A DNA stretch of 64,000 bases from Pelagomonas calceolata (lineage: Eukaryota; Sar; Pelagophyceae; Pelagomonadales; Pelagomonadaceae): the NCBI GenBank assembly GCA_918797485.1, contig CAKKNE010000001.1:2976001-3040000 (forward strand). Direction: 5' to 3'. Each line of letters opens with the position of its first letter. Positions within the stretch are counted from its first letter, which is position 1. A program made the position numbers and the translations under genes. Shown here piece by piece: positions 35,533 through 44,000 of the stretch. The notes under the pieces were generated by a model. That model ran no database searches. It saw only the letters and a list, made by a program, of their open reading frames with translations, and was not told the origin of the DNA.

Positions 35533-36828
35533 TCACCGCGGCCCGGACGCATGCCGCATCCACGCGTTCGCGAGGAGCGCGGCCGCGGCGCCCGCGGCGA
35601 ACGCAACGACCACGGACCCATTCGCCGGAGCCTCATTCGCGTCGACCCGGAGGGACCCCACGCGCGGGGCGACGGCGCAGTCGCGGTCCCGCACCCAGGC
35701 CGTCGCCGCCAGGAAAGCATCCACGGGGCACAGCTCTTGACCCGGGCAGCCGGCGAGCGTCCGATACGCGCCGTCGTAGGCGACGCGGACGGCGTCCGAA
35801 CCGCCCGGGCGCGTCCACGTCTCGACGACGACGGCCGCTGCGTAGGGCGCCCACGCCCCGTCGTAGTCGGTCGTGAGCGCGACGAGGAGCGGCATGAGCG
35901 TCGTGTCGTGCGCGAGGAAGACCGACAGGCCCGTGCTGTTGACGAGGCGCGCGCGCAGCGCGGCGACGAGCGGGCTCGTTACGGTGCGGGCGTAGCGCGG
36001 CGTGAGCTTGGAGGCCTCGCGGCGCTCCATCGCCGCGATCAGCGCGTCGACGTCGTCGCGCGGCGGTGCGAACGCCCGCCGCGCGCACGCCGCCGCCGCG
36101 ACGCAGTCCATCAGGTGGCCGCCGGCCATGCCGTCGTCCAGCCCAAAGTCCACGGGTCCTCCGATCGCCGGCGCCAGTTTTGTAGCGAGCGCGCCGAGGT
36201 CGCTCGCGTTGCGCGCGACGAACGCCGGGGCGGCGAAGGCTGCGCGTTCGAGGGCGGCCAGCGCCGGGCACTCGTTACTGTTCGGGTAGATCCAGTCCGT
36301 CGCGAAGGCGGGCGCGCGGAGGTCGCGCGGGTCGGCCGACGGCGCGAACGCGTCGGCGAGCGCCTCGGCGGACCGGCGCGTCCGCGGCAGGTCCGACGAG
36401 CGCAATGTTATATGATCGGTCGGGAGCTTGCCAACGGCCCCCGGCGCCCAGTAGGCCTCGCGCAGCGCGCGGCCGAGCGCGCGGTGCTGCGCGAAGCCTT
36501 CTTCCAGGAGTTCGCCGGGCCCGCACTCGTCCTTCACTCCGCTGCGGAGCCGGTACGTGCTTCCGCTCGACACGCCCTCGACGGCCTCGCCGGGACAGGT
36601 CCACGCCGCGCCGGCGGCGGCGGGCAGCCAGCGGCCGCAGTCGGCGACGGGCGCGCGGGCGCCGTGGCGCGCGACGACTTGCACACTTTTCAAGCTGGCT
36701 TCTGTCTGCGGCGCTCGCAGCCCGTCTACGCCCGAGCCAGCGCGGCCGCAGTACTTAGGCGTTCCTGCACTGGCCAGTGCTGCTGTCAGCAGGGCCGTGA
36801 GCAATGGCAGGGCTGTGAGCAATAGCAT
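35533..36828 (-). CDS. Histidine acid phosphatase, membrane-anchored
   Basis: 431 residues. A signal peptide (about 1-20) is followed by the branch-2 histidine phosphatase signature VVARHGARAP (R54, H55, R58). The second catalytic block LAHDTTL, with His near 306, gives the HD pair. Cys pairs and a C-terminal hydrophobic helix (VVVAFAAGAAAALLANAWM) suggest an ectoenzyme tethered to the membrane. The family includes lysosomal/prostatic acid phosphatase and phytase-type enzymes that release phosphate from organic esters. In an alga, phosphate scavenging at the surface is a reasonable inference. Confidence 0.92.
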   Translation of the reverse strand: MLLLTALPLLTALLTAALASAGTPKYCGRAGSGVDGLRAPQTEASLKSVQVVARHGARAPVADCGRWLPAAAGAAWTCPGEAVEGVSSGSTYRLRSGVKDECGPGELLEEGFAQHRALGRALREAYWAPGAVGKLPTDHITLRSSDLPRTRRSAEALADAFAPSADPRDLRAPAFATDWIYPNSNECPALAALERAAFAAPAFVARNASDLGALATKLAPAIGGPVDFGLDDGMAGGHLMDCVAAAACARRAFAPPRDDVDALIAAMERREASKLTPRYARTVTSPLVAALRARLVNSTGLSVFLAHDTTLMPLLVALTTDYDGAWAPYAAAVVVETWTRPGGSDAVRVAYDGAYRTLAGCPGQELCPVDAFLAATAWVRDRDCAVAPRVGSLRVDANEAPANGSVVVAFAAGAAAALLANAWMRHASGPR

Positions 36829-37081
36829 GTTTGCGAGCGCTGCTTCGTCCGGTTGCGTTGGCTGGCGGACAGAGCGATGCCAGATAGTGCTTTTAGCGCA
36901 GCGGAGCGTCCTTGCGCTTGCTTGGCGCTTAACATCGAGCTAGCGACATGTAAGACACACTAGCGGTCCTGAGAGCCTGCAATAATAAAAAGGGGTCGCA
37001 CAGCTGCCACACATAACCAATCGGTTTTAAACACATCGGGAAGCCTTTGGCATTTTGTGCTGCCAGCGCCAACAGCTGGGC
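36829..37081. promoter_or_regulatory. Divergent promoter region phosphatase / METTL4
   Basis: A 253-bp gap with one CTAG-bounded module (36940-36963) almost at its midpoint and a TAATAATAAAAA patch at about 36980. Confidence 0.5.
36940..36963 (-). promoter_or_regulatory. CTAG-bounded promoter module, 24-bp form
   Basis: On the minus strand it begins CTAGTGTGTCTTACATG and ends TCGCTAG, a 2-bp longer version of the common word. It lies 112 bp from the phosphatase start and 119 bp from the METTL4 start. Confidence 0.6.
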
Positions 37082-38101
37082 ATGGCCGACAGCGATGGCC
37101 ACGACAATGAGCTAGTGGTCGTACCAGGCGGCAGCCTCGCCGCGCCCTACGTCGCGCAGTCCAAAAAGCGCAAGCGCACGGCGATATACGAGAACGAGCC
37201 CGGGCTGCACGCCTTCGCGCGCGCGTGCTTCGGCCGGTTGCCCGCCTCCCTGCCGCGGATTGCGCTCCCAGCGCCTCTCGACGCGCGCACGGCCGCCGGC
37301 GAAGCCGTCGCGGTGGCGGTCGCGCGCGGAGGCGATTCCCGAGACCCGCTCCGGCCGGTCCACGAGACGTACACGTTGGATGAGGTCGTCGACCGGGTGC
37401 TTCAGGGGCCGTCGGCGCGCTTCGACGTCGAGGCGGTCGGCGCGTGCGCGCTCCCGCCCGGCGGTGCGACGCTGCTCGCCGACGTCTCGCGCTGGGCGGC
37501 GCTGCTCCCGCGAACACGCGAGTACACGTGCATCGTCGCGGACCCGCCCTGGCCGTCGCGGTCGGCGGCGCGGCGCGGGGCCTACGACACGGCGCGCGAC
37601 GCGTGGCGCGCACCCCTTCGGAAGTTGCCAGTTGGACGGCTCGCCGCATCGTCCGGCGCGGTCGTCGCGGTCTGGGTCACGAACGACCGCAAGGTCGCCG
37701 ACTGGGTCGCGAAGACGCTCTTCCGCGCCTGGGGCGTGCGGCACGTCGGCACGTGGTACTGGCTCAAGTGCGCGTCGGACGGGTCCCCCGTGCTGCCGCT
37801 GGACGAGCACGCGGAACGCAAGCCCTGGGAGCCCCTCGTCGTCGGCGTCGTCAACGCCGCCGGCGCCGTCGACGGCGACGCCTGGGCCCCGCTCGGCGCC
37901 TCGTGGCTCCGCCGCGTGCCGGTCCGGCGCGCCGTCGCGAGTGTCCCCGGACCGCATTCGGCGAAGCCTCGCCTCGACGCGGCGCTCGCGCCGTGCTTCC
38001 GCGCGGGCGCGCCGCCGTTCCGGGGCCTCGAGCTCTTCGGGCGAGGCGCGTTCGAGTCCTGGACGGTCGCGGGGGACCAGGCGCTGCCGCTCGCCGCGTA
38101 A
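37082..38101 (+). CDS. METTL4: METTL4-like MT-A70 N6-adenine methyltransferase
   Basis: 339 residues from the ATG at 37082. The catalytic DPPW is at residues 154-157 within CIVADPPWPSRSAARRGAYD. After it come AVWVTNDRKVADWVAKTLF, VGTWYWLKCASDGSPVLPLD, KPWEPLVVG, ASVPGPHSAKPRL and LELFGRGAFESWTVAGDQAL, all METTL4-type blocks in order. METTL4 homologues methylate N6 of adenine in DNA and/or snRNA cap-adjacent Am. A basic KKRKR patch near residue 30 is a likely nuclear signal. All visible active-site residues are intact. Confidence 0.88.
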   Translation: MADSDGHDNELVVVPGGSLAAPYVAQSKKRKRTAIYENEPGLHAFARACFGRLPASLPRIALPAPLDARTAAGEAVAVAVARGGDSRDPLRPVHETYTLDEVVDRVLQGPSARFDVEAVGACALPPGGATLLADVSRWAALLPRTREYTCIVADPPWPSRSAARRGAYDTARDAWRAPLRKLPVGRLAASSGAVVAVWVTNDRKVADWVAKTLFRAWGVRHVGTWYWLKCASDGSPVLPLDEHAERKPWEPLVVGVVNAAGAVDGDAWAPLGASWLRRVPVRRAVASVPGPHSAKPRLDAALAPCFRAGAPPFRGLELFGRGAFESWTVAGDQALPLAA

Positions 38102-38341
38102 GTTTTGTCGTGTGTGTGCCTCGAGGCCTCTTAATAATCGCGCACGCCTCTCTCGATGGCGTGAGGCACAAAACCCGCGAGTTGCGGAATCGGCGGCTGA
38201 TTCTGGTCTGGCGCGCCTCGCAAGGCACCTCGGGCGCCCCACTCGTCTTCAAAAGGGAATTGCAGCTCCACCGAGGCTGCCCCGCTCGCACCATGGCCCT
38301 CGGGCGGCCCGGACGATGACCGGGCCCCCAGAGTAGCTGCC

Positions 38342-38989
38342 ATGGCGGAGGAGGCCAAGGACGCGACGGCCGTCGTCGTCGCGCGCGCGCCGCCGGGCGA
38401 CCCAAAAATCGCGAGCGTCGGCCTGCGGCGCTCGAACCGCGACGACGACTCGCCCTTCGCCGCCGTCGCGTCGGCGCTCGAGTTCCAGGACCGATCGATG
38501 TGCTGCGTCCGGCGCGCGCGGCCGTCGGATTGTTTAAGAAGGCGCTGCGCGGACTTCGTGGCCCACTTCCCGGACCACTTCCGCGAGGAGGTCCTCGGCC
38601 AGGCGCCCCAAGCGTACGCGGCGTGGCTGTCGAAGGCGGATTTAAATAGGCACCGCTGCGGCGAGCCCGAGCTGGTCGCGCTCGCCGAGACGCTGGGCCT
38701 CGAGATCGCCGTCTGGTCGACGCTGTTCGAGGGCGACGCGCCGCTCGTCTACAAGCCCGTGAACCCGATTCGGCGCGCGCACCTCCTGTTCAGCGGGGCC
38801 CACTACGACCTGATCGTGGCGCGCGCGACGTCGGGCGCCGTCGCGGCGACGTTCGACGTGGAGGACGTCGCGAGCGCGCGCGCGATCCGAAGGAGGGTGG
38901 GCGACGCCGTGCGCCGCTGGCGCGCGGCGAACGGCGACTGCTACTGGGCGCACGCGAACGACGCGCGGCACCCGCCGCTGCTGTCCTAA
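38342..38989 (+). CDS. OTU1/YOD1-like protein with Cys-to-Ser nucleophile change
   Basis: 215 residues. The OTU fold follows YOD1: LRRRCADFVAHFPDHFREEV, LGQAPQAYAAWLSKADLNRH, GEPELVALAETLGLEIAVW and FSGAHYDLIVA with the catalytic His at 154. In active OTU1 enzymes the start of the domain reads DNSCLF; here it is DDDSPF, putting Ser37 where the nucleophile Cys should be. The codon is TCG, two changes from a Cys codon, so a single read error is unlikely. The N-terminal UBX-like domain of YOD1 is missing. Probably an inactive ubiquitin-binding relative; a serine-based enzyme is unlikely. Confidence 0.78.
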   Translation: MAEEAKDATAVVVARAPPGDPKIASVGLRRSNRDDDSPFAAVASALEFQDRSMCCVRRARPSDCLRRRCADFVAHFPDHFREEVLGQAPQAYAAWLSKADLNRHRCGEPELVALAETLGLEIAVWSTLFEGDAPLVYKPVNPIRRAHLLFSGAHYDLIVARATSGAVAATFDVEDVASARAIRRRVGDAVRRWRAANGDCYWAHANDARHPPLLS

Positions 38990-39499
38990 CTCTGAATTCT
39001 TGCTTTCATTCCTGTCCTCCGTTACGGTGCTGGGACTAGCCGGCGGCAGCGCGGGCCAAGAGCGCCTCAGGCAAATCTTCAAATATCTCTCGCTCGCGGC
39101 GCTCCGGGGCCGGCGCGGCGCGCCCAGGGGCTATAGTGCGTCGAGGCGGCGAGGTCCTGGCCGTCGGGCTTTTGGCTCCGGCGCCGCGCGGAGGCCAGGA
39201 GAGTTGGCCTTAGCTTTTGCCTCGTGCTTAGGTCAAATGATCTTGACGCTTTTTATTGTAACCCTCCGGGACAAGTGAGGACCCTTCCAAGCCGGGCGGC
39301 GACGCCTCCGACGAGAGCGCGCGATTTTATTTCCGAGCGGCCGCGCGCGACATAAGCCCGCAACGGTGGTTCCAAGCTGCCGGCCGCGAGGGACGACCCG
39401 GCACCCCACCGCGCGCCGTCGAGGAGACGCGCCACGCAGGCGATCAAGCCACACAGCGCGCAATTAAAGCCAGATAAGTTTACACAGGTAGCGCCCGAC
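38990..39499. other. Convergent gap with partial dispersed repeat
   Basis: 510 bp between convergent genes, the longest 3'-3' gap here. A 26-bp fragment GTTACGGTGCTGGGACTAG..CGGCGG at 39022-39047 matches the left edge of the dispersed repeat at 26874. The rest has no gene or structure that I recognise. Confidence 0.45.
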
Positions 39500-40168
39500 C
39501 TACCACTGCGCCTGGCGCGCGCTCTCCGGCAGCGTCCACTTGTACGCCGCGCCCGGCGTCGGCGGCAGGCCCTTGGCCTTCAGGTCCGCGAGGATCTCGT
39601 CCGCGTCCGGTTCCCACGCGTACGTGATGAGCTGGTCCGCGTCCTGCTCCTTGATCGCCGCCTCCAAGGCGGGATGCGTCGCGGACATGGCACTCCTCAA
39701 ACCGTCGGGCGAGTAGCGGCTCACGGCGATCTCGAAATTCAACTTTCCGAAGTTGCCCGAGGACCCAATGGACATCGGCTGCGGCGCCTCCTCGCCCTCC
39801 TTGAGTTCCGGCGGCGGCGCTTTGGCCGCTTCTATAGCTTTCAGTTCGGTCGGCGCGAGGTACTTCCGCGCGAGTATCACGGCGCGGTCGCGCCTCGCGC
39901 GTCTCGTATCTCGAGAGTAGTACTTCGTGTCAAACACTTCGTCCGTGTTCTCGACGCGCGGCACGCGCGCCGCCTCCCGGCTCCCGGGCGCTGGATATCT
40001 ATAACCCTTGATCCTCTCGACCTTCTGGGGCCCCTCGGGCACCCAGTTCGCCGCCTGGCCGGGCTCCATGCGGTGCGGGTGCTTCGGTCTGAATTGCAGA
40101 GAGTGCACGAAGTCGCGCGCGAACTTGGGCAGGTACTTCACGAGGGCGCCGCGGCCGAAGTAGGACAT
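39500..40168 (-). CDS. Unrecognised basic protein, possibly mitochondrial
   Basis: 222 residues from the ATG at 40168 (MSYFGRGALVKYLPKFARDF). Longer in-frame starts run into a Pro/Arg-rich stretch without support. The sequence is hydrophilic with no membrane helix; it includes RPKHPHRMEPGQAANWVPEG, VFDTKYYSRDTRRARRDRA and a C-terminal AYKWTLPESARQAQW. The N-terminal 20 residues could act as an amphipathic mitochondrial presequence. I do not recognise the family. Codon use matches neighbours and the frame is clean, so it is probably real. Confidence 0.6.
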   Translation of the reverse strand: MSYFGRGALVKYLPKFARDFVHSLQFRPKHPHRMEPGQAANWVPEGPQKVERIKGYRYPAPGSREAARVPRVENTDEVFDTKYYSRDTRRARRDRAVILARKYLAPTELKAIEAAKAPPPELKEGEEAPQPMSIGSSGNFGKLNFEIAVSRYSPDGLRSAMSATHPALEAAIKEQDADQLITYAWEPDADEILADLKAKGLPPTPGAAYKWTLPESARQAQW

Positions 40169-40592
40169 GGTTGCGGCTACGTCGCCGCTGCGGCTTGTTG
40201 GGGCTTGGGGGCTCGGTGGCGCCGGTCCCCGCCGGCCGCCGGCGCGCTGCGGCTGGCGAAGGGCTCGGACAAGGCTGACTTTCACGCGCGCGGCCTCGCG
40301 CGGCGGCTCAGGAGCAATGTCAAGCCGCCGGCTTGCTTGCTAGTGCCTTACATGCCGCTAGCGCGATGGCAAAAGAGCGGGCTTTTCCAAGCGCGAGCGA
40401 TTAGCTAACGCTAACGTAGTCTCTCCATAACGCCGTCATAGACTTTACCGGTCATACCACGTTTCTTTGCTCGAGCGGTTGCGTTTGAAAGACCAAGAGC
40501 ATAGAGAGCGGGTCAGCCAGCGGGTCAGACAGCGGGTCACGCACTGCGAAGACGCAGCGCCCGTAGATATATCGGCGTAGAACGTAGAGACC
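40169..40592. promoter_or_regulatory. Divergent promoter region with CTAG module
   Basis: A 424-bp gap. CTAG-bounded module at 40340-40361. A tandem AGCGGGTCA(G) triplet lies at about 40507-40541. No gene seen. Confidence 0.45.
40340..40361 (+). promoter_or_regulatory. CTAG-bounded promoter module
   Basis: Starts CTAGTGCCTTAC, ends ATGCCGCTAG; one base different from the form at 34551. It lies 172 bp from one start codon and 232 bp from the other. Confidence 0.65.
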
Positions 40593-41120
40593 ATGAACGT
40601 CGCATGCTGCGAGGACGGCTGCCGCGGGATCCCGAACGACAACGTGCCGCTCTTCGTGTCCCACCTCATCCTCGTGACGCTCTCGACGGCGTCGTGGATC
40701 CTCTGCGCGGCCGTGCTGAAGGACGACTGGCCGACGCACGTCGAGTCCTGGCTCGTGTTTGACCTCGCGCTCGCCGCCGCGGAGACGCTCTACGGGGCGT
40801 GGGCCTGCGTCGTCGACGCGCGCGACACGACGTTCTTCGAGCGCGCGACGCGGAGCTTCCTCGTCGCGGACGGCGTCTTCGCGACGATGCAGCTGGCCGT
40901 CGCCGTCACGGGCGCGGCGCCGTGCGGAAATCAAGCGGTGAGTTAGGTTTGCAGCTAAGGGGGGCGCCTGAAGTTTTATTTCCACGCAGGCGCGGCCTAC
41001 TGGCGCGGCGGCGGGTCGAGCGCGGACGAGGTCTTCGACTGCGCGGTCGTGCTCGCGTGGTTCGCCCTAGCGGCGCTCGCGGTGATGGCGTGGCAGGACA
41101 AGGTCAAGGGGGGCGACTGA
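40593..41120 (+). CDS. Tetraspan membrane protein, spliced, unrecognised
   Basis: Exons 40593-40941 and 40990-41120 give 159 residues with four membrane helices (PLFVSHLILVTLSTASWILC, VESWLVFDLALAAAETLYGA, FLVADGVFATMQLAVAVTG, FDCAVVLAWFALAALAVMAW). The fourth helix lies only in exon 2, so without splicing the protein is truncated at 117 residues. The donor is best placed at GTTAGG (40942) to keep frame; the stronger-looking GTGAGT at 40938 would break it. The intron is only 48 nt and ends ACGCAG. Family unknown; four-helix topology resembles MARVEL-type proteins. It stops 9 bp from the convergent gene. Confidence 0.58.
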
Positions 41121-41129
41121 TAAATTGTG

Positions 41130-41687
41130 TTACCTAGAGGCGTTCAGGGCCCCGTCGAGTTTTGGTGACTGGATCTGGTGGCCCTCCTTCACCCACATCT
41201 TGTTGCCCTCGGCCGCCGCCGGCGCGCGGCCCCGGCCCCGGCCCTTGCCCCGGCCCTTGCCGCGGCCGCGCCCTCGGCCCTTGCCGCGGCCCCGTCCCCG
41301 GCCCCGGCCTCTCCCTCGAAACCCGCGGCCTGGAAAGACGCTCGGCCCCGAGAGGATCGGGCCCTTCCGCGCCGGCGCGGCGTCGTCCTCGGCGTCGTCC
41401 TCATCCCTCTTCCGCTTCGCCGTCTCGAGCGCCGGCAGCTCCGCGGCGAGCCAATTTACAAATTTCGCCGCGCGCTCCTCCTCGATCATCTCCGCGAGGG
41501 CCACCCTTATTTCGGCCATGCTCTTCTTCTCCGTCGCGACGAGTACCGTCGCGTACTCGGCAAGCACAGCATCGCAGGGCGTCCCGAGGATGCTTTCGAG
41601 CTCATCAGCTATTCGTTGTTGCAAATCCGCGCGCGCGGCGTCGTCGAGGTCCCTTTCCAGGCTGAGGTCGTCCGTCTCCTCCGCCAT
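41130..41687 (-). CDS. RG-rich protein with Nab2/PWI-like N-terminal domain
   Basis: 185 residues. Residues 15-85 (LQQRIADELESILGTPCDAV, then LAEYATVLVATEKKS, ending FVNWLAAEL) match the PWI-like helical domain at the N terminus of Nab2/ZC3H14-type poly(A) RNA-binding proteins. A Lys/Asp-rich linker and a dense Arg-Gly run (about 120-155) follow, suitable for arginine methylation and RNA contact. No CCCH fingers are visible. A nuclear mRNA-export or processing role is inferred from the domain. Confidence 0.68.
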   Translation of the reverse strand: MAEETDDLSLERDLDDAARADLQQRIADELESILGTPCDAVLAEYATVLVATEKKSMAEIRVALAEMIEEERAAKFVNWLAAELPALETAKRKRDEDDAEDDAAPARKGPILSGPSVFPGRGFRGRGRGRGRGRGKGRGRGRGKGRGKGRGRGRAPAAAEGNKMWVKEGHQIQSPKLDGALNASR

Positions 41688-42072
41688 TATCGCGCAGCGA
41701 GATGATCAGCGGTTTTTGTCGGAACGGTGCTGCGCGAGATGCAGGGGTGGTTTCAGCTGTCCTGAGAGTGCTCTCTCTGCGAAGCTGTGCAACGAGCAGT
41801 TGCGGCGCCTTGCAGCTTTTTTTCACTGCTAAAAACGAGCCCAGGAGCCCACGCGCTTGCACTTACGCTGCGGCTAAGGCGCGCTTTGGCGTCGCGGTAT
41901 TGTGTATGCGGTACGGTATACCGGTACCTGTAGACCGTATCGTACCAGTAGCCGAAATCCGAGGCCCTTCCAACGAATTAGACGAACGAATCATCACAAG
42001 AGTTAACGACGACGACGAAAACCCTCCATAACAACCAGATAGTTAGGTCCGCGTGTCTCTCGCGCGTAAAGT
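41688..42072. other. Intergenic stretch with hairpin
   Basis: 385 bp between two minus-strand genes. A palindrome-rich patch at about 41909-41954 contains GGTACGGTATACCGG and later CCGTATCGTACC, able to fold into a hairpin. It lies in the promoter of the RG protein. No gene seen. Confidence 0.4.
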
Positions 42073-43596
42073 TCACGTCTCCGCCACCGTTTGCAGAACC
42101 CCGTCCAAGTTCTCGCAGCACCGCACGAGGCGCAGCGGCCCGGAATTTCCCGAAGGCACGCTCACGGCCAGGTGCAGCGTGCCCTCCGTGACGTAGAGAG
42201 CCGTCCCCGGCACTAATGTATAACGGTGCTTCCGCGGCGGCGACCGGGCGCCATGCGCGAGGACGCCCGTCTCGCCGCTCCCCGCCACCACCAGCAAGAT
42301 CGACGGCACGGGGAAGGACTCCAGCTCGAAGCAGCCGCCCGGTTCCACCGTCGTCACTCTAGCTTCGAAATCCGCGACATCAGGGGCATATCGTAACGTA
42401 TGCGTGCCCGGGCCCTGGTGCGCCAGCCGCCCGAACTCGACGTCCGGGCCGCCGGTCTCGTAGCTCAGCAAGGTGATGGCGGCCTCGACGTCGATACGCT
42501 GGGAGAGTCCGATGCGCACGAAATTATTTGAAGAAGCACACACTTCGACGCACTCACCCGCGACATACGCGTGCGGCTCGCAGGGCGCCACGTAGAAGGC
42601 CTCGCCCGGCGCCACCAACAAATAGTTGAGCAACAAGGGCAGCATCGCGCCCATTTGTTGGGGGTGGCTCTCGGCCAATTGAAGCACCGCCCTCTGCGAC
42701 TTCTTGAGCCAGGCCGGGCCCGACGCTTTTGACGCTTGGTGTTCTCCCCGTAACCGTTCCACCAACTTTCGAGTTTGCACGACCACGTCGGCACTACGCA
42801 TCCACGACTCAAAAACAGAACGAACAGCCTCGCGTTCGTTCGCGTCGGTGCACGTATGCAACAACAACTGGGCCTCGGGCCGCACGCACGCCGCGAGCTC
42901 CGGCGTCCGCGCTAGTAATTCAGCGAGCTCCGCCCTTCGCCTAAACCCGACCAGGGCTTCGAAAGGAGTTAATGCGATCATGAGCTTCGGCTTGTGGTTC
43001 GTGTCCGGGTATATCTTTGAATCCTTCAAATGAAGGGATTCCGCACTCTGCAAGTCGGGATGCGCACCGCACGGCGTGCAGTTTCTTATGGATAGCACTT
43101 TAAGAAGCCACGGGAGCTCGCCCTCGACCCTCGATAACAAAGTGCCATCATCTAAGGTGCACGGCGCACTGCTATGCGTGCCTAATTCAAATTCCGCGTA
43201 CGGCGCGGACGCCTCGAGGACGTCCAAGCACCCGTTGCCTCGCGCCAATCGCGCCGCCCGCGCGTCGCCGCCCCGAATGCCGTAATCCTTCGTCCGGATG
43301 CATCCTAGCAACCGATAGCAGTGGCCGGCGCCGCTCCGCGACTTGGCGGGCGCCGGCCGGCGTGCTGATCTCGCCCGTCGATATCTTTGCGGAGGCGGCG
43401 GGTGCGTCGGCGGCGGCGGCGGCGGCAGCGCCTCCGCCCGCGCCAGTTCCGCCGCCGGGATGGGCTCGTACTTGAACAGGCCCTGTTCCTTCGGCGAGTT
43501 GAGCGCGAACGCGCCTACCACATTTTGGTCGACGGGTTTCTTCTTGTTCGAGACGCCCGGCAGCAGGCCCGGCGCGTCGCTGTGGTCGCCGCCCAT
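42073..43596 (-). CDS. Type I mannose-6-phosphate isomerase homologue with altered zinc site
   Basis: 507 residues from the ATG at 43596. Residues about 115-500 are PMI-like: RLLGCIRTKDYGIRGGDAR, PYAEFELGTHSSAP, LPWLLKVLSIRN, AHPDLQSAESLHLKDSKIYP, NHKPKLMIALTPFEALVGFR, CEPHAYVAGECVEVCASSNN then FVRIGLSQ. In characterised PMIs zinc is held by Gln and His of Q-A-H-P, Glu of HKPE and His of PHAY. Here the Gln is Gly177 and the Glu is Lys204; His179 and His342 remain. Activity is therefore doubtful. The first 110 residues are a Pro-rich extension not seen in the family. PMI normally links fructose-6-P to GDP-mannose supply. Confidence 0.85.
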   Translation of the reverse strand: MGGDHSDAPGLLPGVSNKKKPVDQNVVGAFALNSPKEQGLFKYEPIPAAELARAEALPPPPPPTHPPPPQRYRRARSARRPAPAKSRSGAGHCYRLLGCIRTKDYGIRGGDARAARLARGNGCLDVLEASAPYAEFELGTHSSAPCTLDDGTLLSRVEGELPWLLKVLSIRNCTPCGAHPDLQSAESLHLKDSKIYPDTNHKPKLMIALTPFEALVGFRRRAELAELLARTPELAACVRPEAQLLLHTCTDANEREAVRSVFESWMRSADVVVQTRKLVERLRGEHQASKASGPAWLKKSQRAVLQLAESHPQQMGAMLPLLLNYLLVAPGEAFYVAPCEPHAYVAGECVEVCASSNNFVRIGLSQRIDVEAAITLLSYETGGPDVEFGRLAHQGPGTHTLRYAPDVADFEARVTTVEPGGCFELESFPVPSILLVVAGSGETGVLAHGARSPPRKHRYTLVPGTALYVTEGTLHLAVSVPSGNSGPLRLVRCCENLDGVLQTVAET

Positions 43597-44000
43597 GCTT
43601 TTTATGCTGTTGCGAGTGTGCGACGCGTGCTCGGCTCCAGGTGGCAGCTTTTGCAAGCTTGTGGTGCCTCGTTTTTCACACGGCTGGCGCGTGAATAAAT
43701 AGTTGAAATTTTCGACAGCCCACGAGGTCCTTCCAGCCCTTGAAACGATACCTCGGCTCCAGCTTGGACCTCGAGACTTTTTTCACAAGCCAGCGCTAGT
43801 AGCGATGTACGCTAGCTCGCGGCCCCCTTGCCAAAAGCGCTTTTGCTGCTCTCGAGACTACCCTCGGCCTGCTTTGCACCTCTCGGGGCTGCTCGCGACC
43901 GACAAGGATTTTGCAACCCGCGCGGGGAGGCTCCCAGCATCAGTGCACAGCACTGCAGCGTGCAGTAGGCATGCAGCTCTGGGGAAGCGCCGGCGCCGCC
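43597..44000. promoter_or_regulatory. Divergent promoter region PMI-like / GGCT-like
   Basis: A 404-bp gap with a 20-bp CTAG-bounded word at 43796-43815, 200 bp and 186 bp from the two start codons. No gene seen. Confidence 0.45.
43796..43815 (+). promoter_or_regulatory. CTAG-bounded promoter module, 20-bp form
   Basis: Starts CTAGTAGCG and ends GTACGCTAG. It shares the GTACGCTAG end with the copy at 51124. Confidence 0.45.

Noticed and set aside
40938-40989. Intron using the strong GTGAGT donor at 40938 in the tetraspan gene
   Set aside because: It would put exon 2 in a frame without the fourth membrane helix and with an early stop; the GTTAGG donor four bases later keeps frame.
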